DNA from: Chloroflexota bacterium
GTDB taxonomy: Bacteria; Chloroflexota; Limnocylindria; QHBO01
Assembly: GCA_013694645.1 (NCBI GenBank)
Contig: JACDBZ010000231.1
Location: forward strand, 1-6,847
Reading direction: 5' to 3'
Length of the DNA: 6,847 nucleotides
This document shows positions 1 to 5,254 of the stretch, one piece after another; positions within the stretch are counted from its first letter, which is position 1, and every line of letters begins with the position of its first letter. Under the pieces are notes generated by a model. That model saw nothing but the letters and a program-made list of their open reading frames with translations, did no database searches and was not told the DNA's origin. The position numbers and the translations under genes were made by a program.

Positions 1-76
1 GGCGTGACGCACTGCCGCTTCGCGCGAATAGGACGTGCGGCTTTGGACATTCTCGGCGCGCCCGCGTCTCGTCCCG

Positions 77-113
77 AGCGGGCGTCTCGGGGGTGGTCAC
101 CGAGACGCCCGCT
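77..113. repeat. perfect 14-bp inverted repeat (stem-loop)
   Basis: The left arm at 77-90 (AGCGGGCGTCTCGG) is exactly reverse-complementary to the right arm at 100-113, with a 9-nt loop (GGGTGGTCA). An RNA stem of this GC content would be very stable on either strand. No T-run follows on either side, so it is not a canonical intrinsic terminator. The core GCGTCTCG also occurs as a direct repeat at 64-71 and 82-89. It could be a terminator of a gene left of the window, an operator-like palindrome, or a scar of a mobile element. Its existence is certain; its role is unknown. Confidence 0.6.
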
Positions 114-146
114 GGCAGACGAAAGCCGTAGCGCGAACCGGGAGCG

Positions 147-596
147 CGCAGCTCGCTCGCGACGGACCCGGTTATGCCGTTGCTGCTCGGCGCCGACGCT
201 CCGGCGGACCCCGCCGCGCGGCTCGAGCTCGTCACCGAGAGCATCGCGCCCAGGTGCTCGGCCACGAGCCCTGGTTGCGCGCGATGCTGCGCGTCTCCCT
301 CGAATGGCCGCCGCCGGACAGAGATACGCTGCCGCTGCGCCAGGGCGGGTCATCGGCTGGATCGAGGCTGCACTGGGGCCGCTGAGAGGGCGCCTGCCCG
401 CAGTCGAGCTGCGCCGGCTCGGGCTCGCCATCCGTGCGACCCTCGGCATCGAAGCGCTCGTATGGCTCACCGACTCGGTGGTCTCTCCCGTGACGAAGCC
501 GCCGAGCTCATGCGCTCCTCCGCCAGCATTCTGCTGCGATCGCACTCGCCAAAGTCGCGACCACCGACGGCTCGGTCTAGGACGGACCTCGAGTAG
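147..596 (+). pseudogene. TetR/AcrR-like regulator remnant, C-terminal part, three frameshifts
   Basis: No single frame gives a sensible protein, but joining the three plus frames does. Frame 3 carries LLLGADAPADPAARLELV, then frame 2 carries VLGHEPWLRAMLRVSLE, then frame 1 carries GWIEAALGPLRGRLP and IRATLGIEALVWLTD, then frame 3 again carries GGLSRDEAAELMRSSASILL. It ends at TAG 594-596. Each switch is explained by loss of one base, near 249, 341-347 and 474-475. The joined text resembles the ligand-binding C-terminal half of TetR-family repressors, in particular the ending with IEALVWLTD and SRDEA. No N-terminal helix-turn-helix is visible upstream, so the gene is also truncated. It may once have controlled the DUF2182/DUF1326 pair downstream. 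The family call rests on remembered similarity; the frameshifted state is read directly from the sequence. Confidence 0.5.
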
Positions 597-648
597 GAGA
601 TCCACCCGGAGTCGCCCGTCGCCAACGCGAACGGCGGTGGCGGTTCGG

Positions 649-741
649 CCCGGGTTCCGGGTCGACGGCGAGCGGATCGACAGCGCCTTCACTCCAGCCA
701 CGCGGGGCTACTTCTTCGACCCGAAGGGCCGCATCCGATGA
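649..741 (+). pseudogene. unidentified 3' coding fragment overlapping the DUF2182 start
   Basis: From about 649 the frame ending at TGA 739-741 gives a natural-looking peptide (FRVDGERIDSAFTP, then RGYFFDPKGRIR), whereas further upstream the same frame is Arg/Ser/Pro-rich noise. This suggests the tail of a gene whose 5' part is scrambled. Its TGA overlaps the downstream ATG as ATGA, the usual arrangement of coupled genes, so the original gene was probably translated together with the DUF2182 gene. I do not recognise the family, and it may be unrelated to the TetR-like remnant before it. Confidence 0.3.
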
Positions 742-1622
742 ACGAACACGTGCCCTTCATCGTAAGCAACGGCATTAATGCCTTGCCTGGTCGGGTCGCG
801 CGTGAGAGGCTCTCCCCGCAAATGCGCGCATCCTCGACGAGGCTTCCGCTTGCCGATGTCGCTGCCCGCCTGGGACGCGGCGGCGACCTGGCGCTGAGCG
901 TGGCGCTGCCTGCGGCCCTGCTCGGCCTCGCGGGCGCCGGATGGTGGTGGTCGGTACGGATGGCCGACGACATGACCGGTGCCGACATGCACGCCATGGG
1001 AATGGCCGACACCATGTCGTTCGGCGCCTTCGTGGTTGCCTGGGTCGCCATGATGGTCGCCATGATGCTGCCCGCCGTGCTGCCGGTGGTGCGGCTCTAC
1101 GCCCGCGCGGCGGCCCACGGGCGCGCCGCGCCGCTCCCGTTCTTCGTCGCCGGCTACCTCGTCGTGTGGTCGACGATGGCACTGCCCGGCTACCTGGGCT
1201 GGCGCGAGCTCGAGATGCCGCTCGCCGAGGGCCGCACGTTGGTCGGGATCCTGGCCGGCGCCAGCCTCATCGGCGCAGCGCTCTGGCAGCTGACCCCGCT
1301 GAAGGCCGCCTGCCTGCGCCACTGCCGTTCGCCGCTCGGGTTCTTCCTGCGCTTCGGCGGGCGCGTGGAACGCCCTGCCGGTGCGCTACGGATGGGCATG
1401 GCGCACGGCCTGTTCTGCCTTGGCTGCTGCTGGGCGCTGTTCGCCGTGCTCGTCGTGGCCGGGACGATGAACTTGCTGTGGATGGCGGTCCTCGCGGCCT
1501 TCATCGTGCTGGAAAAGAACGGCCCCCGCGGCGAGCTCGTCGCCCGCGGCGGGGCCGTCGCCTGCGCGGCGCTCGGCACCGCTCTGCTCGTCGACCCTTC
1601 GATCCTCGCCCACCTCACCTAG
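738..1622 (+). CDS. DUF2182 family polytopic membrane protein (putative metal-binding)
   Basis: This 294-residue inner-membrane protein has about seven hydrophobic segments, near residues 52-70, 95-121, 133-150, 168-183, 223-243, 244-260 and 271-288. Family hallmarks are all present: the WVAMMVAMMLP helix (102-112), QLTPLK followed by CLRHCRSP (184-199), GLFCLGCCWALF (224-235) and a conserved EK near 259-260. Between the first two helices lies a loop (75-94) with six Met, one His and four Asp, plausible for binding copper or another soft metal. The biochemical role of DUF2182 is not established; metal binding is an inference from these residues. The start at 738 has a weak GAAGGG at 723-728 and the ATGA overlap with the preceding frame. 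The first ~48 residues look poorly conserved, so a later start is possible. The DUF1326 gene follows after 9 nt, indicating one operon. Confidence 0.9.
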   Translation: MNEHVPFIVSNGINALPGRVARERLSPQMRASSTRLPLADVAARLGRGGDLALSVALPAALLGLAGAGWWWSVRMADDMTGADMHAMGMADTMSFGAFVVAWVAMMVAMMLPAVLPVVRLYARAAAHGRAAPLPFFVAGYLVVWSTMALPGYLGWRELEMPLAEGRTLVGILAGASLIGAALWQLTPLKAACLRHCRSPLGFFLRFGGRVERPAGALRMGMAHGLFCLGCCWALFAVLVVAGTMNLLWMAVLAAFIVLEKNGPRGELVARGGAVACAALGTALLVDPSILAHLT

Positions 1623-1626
1623 GAGG
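1621..1626 (+). promoter_or_regulatory. strong ribosome binding site of the DUF1326 gene
   Basis: A perfect AGGAGG lies 5 nt before the ATG at 1632 and overlaps the TAG stop (1620-1622) of the DUF2182 gene. Ribosomes finishing the first gene are therefore placed on the start site of the second. It also fixes the DUF1326 start. Confidence 0.85.
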
Positions 1627-1631
1627 ACACG

Positions 1632-2273
1632 ATGTCCGTCGCCGAAAGCCCCGACCAGACTGCGACCGCCTGGAGGCTGACCGGCAGGGGCTATGAGTTC
1701 TGCAACTGCCAGCCCGGCTGCACCTGCAACTTCTCCGGATTTCCCACCTCGCCGGACGGCAGCTGCAAGGCCGCGGTGGCCAACCACATCGTCGAAGGCC
1801 ACTGCGGCGACGTCGACCTCTCCGGCGTCACGGCACTCGCGATCCTCGACTGGCCGAAGGCGATCCACGACGGCGGCGGCAAGGCCATCTTCGTCGTGCC
1901 CGAGGAGGTCACCGACGCGCAGCTCGAATGCCTCGCGCAGATCTACACCGGCCAGCTGGGCGGACTTCCGTGGTCGATCCTCGGCACTACCTACGAAGTC
2001 GCGGGCGTCGTGCGCGCCGCCGTCGAGATCGACGACAACGGCATGAAGAGCGGCTTCCGCGTGCCCGGCGTCGGCCAGGCGAGCGGCACCATGCTTAAGA
2101 ACCCCGTGACCGGCGAGGAGCACGGGGTGGCGATCGTGCTCGACGAGGGCTTCATCTGGAAGCGCGGCGACTGCGGCCAGGGCAGCTTCGAGGTCGAGGC
2201 CGAGGGCATCCACTTCTCCTTCCAGGACACCAATTGGATCCTGTACGACTTCGACTGGACCAACCAGGAGTAA
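1632..2273 (+). CDS. DUF1326 domain-containing protein
   Basis: This 213-residue soluble protein has no signal peptide or membrane segment. It opens with the family's cysteine cluster: WRLTGRGYEFCNC (14-26), with cysteines at 24, 26, 30 and 32 in a CNC-x3-CTC pattern, plus C45 and C58. Further cysteines lie at 100 and 181. The remainder is beta-rich and includes an acidic C-terminus ending in FDWTNQE. DUF1326 proteins have no proven function, but the paired CxC motifs suggest binding of a thiophilic metal. The gene sits 9 nt behind a DUF2182 gene, and these two families are frequently adjacent, so they probably act together, for example as a membrane component and a cytoplasmic partner in metal handling. 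The first part of that statement is known genomic association; the second is inference. Start choice is secured by the AGGAGG. It is intact and near the usual family length of about 200-215. Confidence 0.9.
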   Translation: MSVAESPDQTATAWRLTGRGYEFCNCQPGCTCNFSGFPTSPDGSCKAAVANHIVEGHCGDVDLSGVTALAILDWPKAIHDGGGKAIFVVPEEVTDAQLECLAQIYTGQLGGLPWSILGTTYEVAGVVRAAVEIDDNGMKSGFRVPGVGQASGTMLKNPVTGEEHGVAIVLDEGFIWKRGDCGQGSFEVEAEGIHFSFQDTNWILYDFDWTNQE

Positions 2274-2282
2274 CGCCAGCGC

Positions 2283-2414
2283 GCCGCCGTACGGCAACGA
2301 CGCAGGCTCGCGGATCCCCACCTCGGGGCCAAGCGCCGCCAGCACGCCCTCCAGCTCGCCCGCGCCCAGCCGGGCGAACAGCTCCTAGATGAGCTCATCG
2401 TTGCACTTCGACAT
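2283..2414 (-). pseudogene. SnoaL/NTF2-like protein, 5' fragment with in-frame TAG
   Basis: On the minus strand an AGGAG (2423-2427) precedes ATG 2414-2412 by 8 nt. The frame reads MSKCNDELI, then TAG (2387-2385), then ELFARLGAGELEGVLAALGP and EVGIREPASLPYGG. This matches the N-terminal helix and first strand of SnoaL-like (nuclear transport factor 2 fold) proteins, where ELFAR, a VLA-type helix and an EPASLPYGG-like motif are common. The similarity ends near 2283, just beyond the DUF1326 stop on the other strand, and the frame then runs into antisense of that gene. So the 3' three quarters are missing. The stop could come from a CAG-to-TAG change at a position where Gln or Arg is usual. The family call is by recognition; the stop and the truncation are direct observations. 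Confidence 0.5.
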
Positions 2415-2602
2415 GAGCATGGCTCCTGTTGCGGGATCGCGTGAGCGCTGGAGTGATCCGCAGCCCCTTGACCTCGAACTTGCGCCCCTACGACCACGCG
2501 CCCTGCTCGAAAGCGCCGTTCACGGCCCCGACCCGCCAGTAGTACCTGCCGCTGACGAGGCCGCTGAGGGTGCCCTGCGTTGGGCCGCCCAACTCGAGAC
2601 GC
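2396..2602 (-). pseudogene. fibronectin type III-like fragment with in-frame TAG
   Basis: The minus frame from about 2602 down to TGA 2398-2396 reads LELGGPTQGTLSGLVSGRYY, then WRVGAVNGAFEQGAWS, then TAG (2490-2488), then GRKFEVKGLRI. The L-x-x-G-x-YYWRV-x-AV ... WS-x-x-x-F-x-V pattern is the typical last strands (E to G) of a fibronectin type III or related beta-sandwich domain, as found at the C-terminal ends of secreted or surface proteins. The part before it on the minus strand has TAG and TGA stops just upstream, so only about one domain end is left. The TAG again sits where CAG (Gln) would read sensibly. It is a short, low-complexity match, so confidence is moderate to low. Confidence 0.38.
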
Positions 2603-2779
2603 TCTCACTACCGCTGCCGCATGGAGGCAGGCGTCTCCGCCGGCGCTCAGAGCACGACCGCTAAGGACGAAGACCGAGCGTCTCCGGCTGCCGTGCGCGC
2701 GCTGTCGCAATGCGCGAAACGCACTCGGCGGCGACCTGGGTGGACCAAGTCGCATCGTGCTGATAGAGGTACTCGCCGG

Positions 2780-3691
2780 ATGGCGTACGACTGGCTCAGC
2801 GATCCGGATGACGAGCGGCATATAGCCGCGCTTCGTGACCGCGTCGGCAAGGACGCCGCACGGGTGCTCATTTTCCTGGGAGCCGGCCTGTCGTTCGGCG
2901 TCGGACGGTACTTGGGCCGAGCGTCGTTCGAGCGCCCGCAGCCCTACGACGACGATCGCTTTCCCTCATGGCCCGACCTAATCGAACGAATGAAGAGGCG
3001 CGTTCTCGCAGATACGGAGGATCCTCACGAAGCGACGGCAGTCGAGTCGTTCTTCGGACACAACGACTACCTCGACTGCGCGCAGCTCTTCAGGGCGACG
3101 GTCGGGCGGAACGAATACCATGCGTTCCTCGAGTCTCAGTTCGGCACGAGCGCCGAGGATGAGGAGCGGCTAACGGCGTCGCATGAGGCACTGGTTCGAC
3201 TCCCGGTACGAGAGCTCTTCACGACGAACTACGACCAGCTCATCGAGCTGGCCTTCGCCTCCCGCGGCGAAACGCTCGTCGTAAGCACGTCTTCTGACGA
3301 ATTCAAACGACACCACCCCGATCGTCCCGAACACCACCTAATAAAGGTCCACGGCAGCATCGAAACTCTTGACCGGATTGTCCTCACTCGCGAGGACTAC
3401 GCCGAATCGCGGCGCGCCCGCGCCGAGATGTTCGAGCACCTGATGGAGGAAGTGAGATATTCATCCTTCCTCTTCGTGGGCTTCAGCTTGACCGACCCAA
3501 ACTTCAACATCATCCGCGATGACGCTCGTGTTGTCATGGGCGAGAACATGCCGAGCAGCTACTTGGTTCAGCAGCGGCCGAACCCAGTGATGGAGCGATA
3601 CCTCGCCTCTCTTCAGGTCGAAACCATCGCGCTTGAGAGCTGGAACTGGATGCCGGCGCTGCTAGACGCGATCAACCCCGCCTCCGGATAG
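2780..3691 (+). CDS. SIR2-like (SIR2_2) domain protein, stand-alone
   Basis: This 303-residue protein shows a Rossmann-type SIR2-like fold from end to end. VLIFLGAGLSFGVG (29-42) is the NAD-binding GAG-x-S loop. ELFTTNYDQLIELA (145-158) holds the Asn150/Asp152 pair. LIKVHGS (187-193) carries the catalytic-type His191. SSFLFVGFSLTDPNF (228-242) is the GFS-x-x-D-x-N motif. LTREDY lies between the last two. All positions normally needed for NAD handling are present, so NAD hydrolysis is plausible. Many bacterial SIR2-like proteins (ThsA, DSR and SIR2-pAgo types) are NADases that kill or stall phage-infected cells. No HerA, Argonaute, SLOG or other partner domain is fused or adjacent, so the activating partner, if any, is not in view. 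The open frame extends up to 2570, but the upstream part is Arg/Ser-rich noise antisense to remnants; ATG 2780 with AGAGG at 2765-2769 is the better start. Confidence 0.85.
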   Translation: MAYDWLSDPDDERHIAALRDRVGKDAARVLIFLGAGLSFGVGRYLGRASFERPQPYDDDRFPSWPDLIERMKRRVLADTEDPHEATAVESFFGHNDYLDCAQLFRATVGRNEYHAFLESQFGTSAEDEERLTASHEALVRLPVRELFTTNYDQLIELAFASRGETLVVSTSSDEFKRHHPDRPEHHLIKVHGSIETLDRIVLTREDYAESRRARAEMFEHLMEEVRYSSFLFVGFSLTDPNFNIIRDDARVVMGENMPSSYLVQQRPNPVMERYLASLQVETIALESWNWMPALLDAINPASG

Positions 3692-3727
3692 GAACCTGGG
3701 CTCGGCCGCTCCTGCATTGCGCGAGGA

Positions 3728-3762
3728 CCGGCGGTCTGCCGGGTGTTGAGCTTCCGGGCTCA
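3728..3762. terminator. possible bidirectional terminator between convergent genes
   Basis: Two short stem-loops lie between the SIR2-like gene and the converging recombinase: CCGGC/GCCGG (3728-3732 and 3738-3742, 5-nt loop) and TGAGC/GCTCA (3747-3751 and 3758-3762, TTCCGG loop). The stems are only 5 bp and lack a T-tract. Location is the main argument. Confidence 0.25.
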
Positions 3763-3779
3763 GCGGCGCAGCAGGGTGC

Positions 3780-4396
3780 TCACCTGATCATCGGGGCACG
3801 GCGGGCATGCACGGTCTCGATGATCTCGGTGTTGTCGATGCCCTGGAGATAGATCGAGGTGATACCGAGATTGCTGTGACCGAGTTGGCGCTGAATCACG
3901 ATCAGCGGGGCACCTTCGCGGGCCATCTCGACAGCGTGGGCGTGTCGGAGCTGATGCGGCGCAAAGCGTCGCCGCCACGCCGGCCCTGGCGGCAGTCCGG
4001 CGCAGCTCAGCGCGCGCCGCGGCGTTGGCCCAGTGCCGGCCGCGCGTCGGTCCGGTGACGATGCAGAACAACGGCCCGACTGGGAGCTCGAGCCCGCGAC
4101 TCAAGCCAGGGCTGCAGTTGTTCCCAGCCCCACGCGTCCATACCGACCTCGCGGCGCCGTCCGCCTTTGCCGTGGCGGACGAGCAGCGATCCGCGTCGCG
4201 CATCGAGATCGGCCTCGCCGAGCGAGAGCGCCTCCTGGATCCGCAGGCCAGCCCGCCACAGGACCGCGATGAGTCCCCGCAGCCGCTGGCCGTGCGGCCC
4301 GAGGCCGGCCGCGCACATCACGGCGACGATCTCCTCCACCTTCGGCGGATCGGCCGGATAACGGAGCCCCTTGTTGCGGGGGCGGGCGCCCCGCAT
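3780..4396 (-). pseudogene. core-only tyrosine recombinase/integrase, two +1 frameshifts
   Basis: Reading from ATG 4396 gives MRGARPRNKG onward through WRAGLRIQEALSL and HGKGGRRREVGMDAWGW. At about 4090 one surplus base moves the frame to ELPVGPLFCIVTGPTRGR, and at about 3975-3976 a second surplus base (GTGGCGG where GTGCGG fits) moves it to RRRFAPHQLRHAHAVEMARE and LGHSNLGITSIYLQGID, ending at TGA 3782-3780. Removing both bases gives a 204-residue protein with the full catalytic set: R52, K77, H147-x-x-R150, H173 and nucleophile Y182. That is a complete catalytic domain without an N-terminal arm- or core-binding domain, a size I recall for small actinobacterial integrases. As written, the protein would stop before the active-site H-x-x-R and Tyr, so it is inactive unless the indels are sequencing errors. 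The IS21 element ends 22 bp upstream of its start and has probably removed its promoter. Confidence 0.85.
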
Positions 4397-4414
4397 GGAA
4401 CCCCGGCATCGTCG

Positions 4415-4418
4415 CCGG
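4415..4418. repeat. probable IS target-site duplication, left copy (CCGG)
   Basis: CCGG directly precedes the TG at 4419-4420 and matches the CCGG at 6728-6731 that directly follows the CA at 6726-6727. Four bp is within the usual IS21-family range. A 4-mer this GC-rich can match by chance, so the call leans on the TG/CA ends and terminal repeats. Confidence 0.5.
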
Positions 4419-4424
4419 TGTCAA
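4419..4424 (-). promoter_or_regulatory. outward-facing -35-like TTGACA at the IS left tip
   Basis: The terminal TGTCAA of the element reads TTGACA outward on the minus strand, a perfect sigma-70 -35 hexamer pointing at the recombinase remnant. No convincing -10 box is seen 16-18 nt further on in the flank, so it is probably half a promoter here. In IS21 a promoter is completed when two copies join end to end, with the -35 box supplied by one end. Confidence 0.4.
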
Positions 4425-5254
4425 CGATCGTGGGAATTCCCCAGGTGCGATCGTGAGAATTCCCCACCCTCGGCGGGGTGGTCGAGCCCGGCTCTGAGGG
4501 TCGCGAGGCGGGCGCGGTGGCCGCGCATGCGGTAGCTGTCGCCGTCGATCTGCAGCACGGTGGCGTGGTGCAGGAGGCGATCGAGGATGGCGGCGGCGAC
4601 GGTGCTGTCGTCGAAGATCTCGCCCCAGCTGGCGATGCCACGGTTGGTCGTGAGGATGATCGAGCCGTGCTCGTAGCGACGCGAGATGACCTGAAAGAGG
4701 TGCGCGGCCGCTTCGCCGGGCATCGGTAGGTAGCCGAGCTCGTCGATGACGAGAAGCTGCGGGCCGTTCCAGAAGCGCATCGTGGTCTGCCAGCGGCCCT
4801 CGAGCGCGGCGCGGCTGGTGCGTGCGACGAGGTCGGCGGCGGTGGTGTAGTAGACGCGGTAGCCGGCGTGGACGGCCTTGAGCCCGAGCGCGATGGCGAG
4901 CATCGTCTTGCCGACCCCGGGCGGCCCGATGGCCAAGAGATTGGCCTTCTCCTCGATGAACCGCAGCGTCGCGAGCTCCTCGACGAGGCGACGATCGATC
5001 GACGGCTGGGCGGTGAAGTCGAACTCCTCCAGCGGCTTGGTCGAGGGGAACCCGGCGAGCCGCAGCCGGCTGGCGAGGCGACGTTCCCGGGTCGCCGTGA
5101 CCTCGACGTCGAGCAGGGCGTGCAGGAACTGGGTGTAGCCGGGCTTGGTCTTCTCCGCCTGCTCGAGCGCGGCGGGGAGCTGTTCGGCGGCGGCGGTGAG
5201 CTTGAGGTAGGCGAGGTGGCTGCGCAGCTGCTGGTAGGTCGCGTGCTTGTTCAC
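4421..5254 (-). CDS. istB: IS21-family helper ATPase IstB
   Basis: This 277-residue AAA+ ATPase assembles on target DNA and recruits the IstA transposase. Walker A is GPPGVGKT (110-117), Walker B LLVIDELGYLP (167-177, with D171/E172), sensor-1-like LTTNRG (201-206), and the ILDRLLHH segment (223-230) holds the arginine expected near the subunit interface. The N-terminal helical region (about 1-80, with HLAYLKL and FLHALLDVEV) is the usual IstB DNA-binding and oligomerisation part. Start chosen as GTG 5254-5252, which overlaps the istA TGA as GTGA and begins VNKHATYQQL, the conserved N-terminus; the longer ATG frame would run 44 residues of Arg-rich noise inside istA. The last ~14 residues (GEFSRSHLGNSHDR) are written by the terminal repeats themselves, giving a slightly long C-terminus for the family. 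Confidence 0.93.
   Translation of the reverse strand: MNKHATYQQLRSHLAYLKLTAAAEQLPAALEQAEKTKPGYTQFLHALLDVEVTATRERRLASRLRLAGFPSTKPLEEFDFTAQPSIDRRLVEELATLRFIEEKANLLAIGPPGVGKTMLAIALGLKAVHAGYRVYYTTAADLVARTSRAALEGRWQTTMRFWNGPQLLVIDELGYLPMPGEAAAHLFQVISRRYEHGSIILTTNRGIASWGEIFDDSTVAAAILDRLLHHATVLQIDGDSYRMRGHRARLATLRAGLDHPAEGGEFSRSHLGNSHDR
4425..4443. repeat. left outer terminal repeat of the IS (L1)
   Basis: CGATCGTGGGAATTCCCCA differs at one base of 19 from the copy at 4448-4466, and the two start 23 bp apart, about two helical turns. This is an expected layout for transposase binding sites at IS21 ends. It is translated as part of the istB C-terminus. Confidence 0.75.
4448..4468. repeat. left inner terminal inverted repeat (L2)
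   Basis: From 4449 this is a perfect 20-bp match, in inverted orientation, to 6677-6696 at the other end; the 21st base (4448) mismatches. It includes the GAATTC palindrome and a CCCCACC tail. Confidence 0.9.

Noticed and set aside
4..741. Long plus-strand open frame of 245 codons
   Set aside because: Mostly Arg/Ser/Pro-rich, with natural-looking protein only in the stretches around 346-475 and 649-741; the intervening sense lies in other frames. It is a mosaic of remnants, not one gene.
1386..2345. Long minus-strand open frame of 319 codons opposite DUF1326
   Set aside because: It is antisense to two well-supported genes and is the open shadow expected in high-GC DNA. Only its first residues, which belong to the SnoaL-like remnant, mean anything.
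2385..2490. TAG recoding or readthrough (two in-frame TAG codons in otherwise sensible minus-strand text)
   Set aside because: TAG serves as the ordinary stop of the DUF2182 and SIR2-like genes in this window, and both TAG-bearing pieces are truncated, so decay is simpler than a reassigned codon.
2570..2779. N-terminal extension of the SIR2-like protein to the upstream ATG
   Set aside because: The added 70 residues are low-complexity, Arg/Ser-rich and lie opposite the remnants; the SIR2 fold begins after Met 2780.
3728..4468. Recombination site (att-like or integron-like) next to the recombinase
   Set aside because: Short stems and the IS repeats are the only repeats nearby, and no pair of direct repeats flanks the recombinase.
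4318..4641. Minus frame crossing the left IS end and the flank
   Set aside because: It is out of frame with istB and reads Ser/Thr/Pro/Arg-rich noise; no start or motif supports it.
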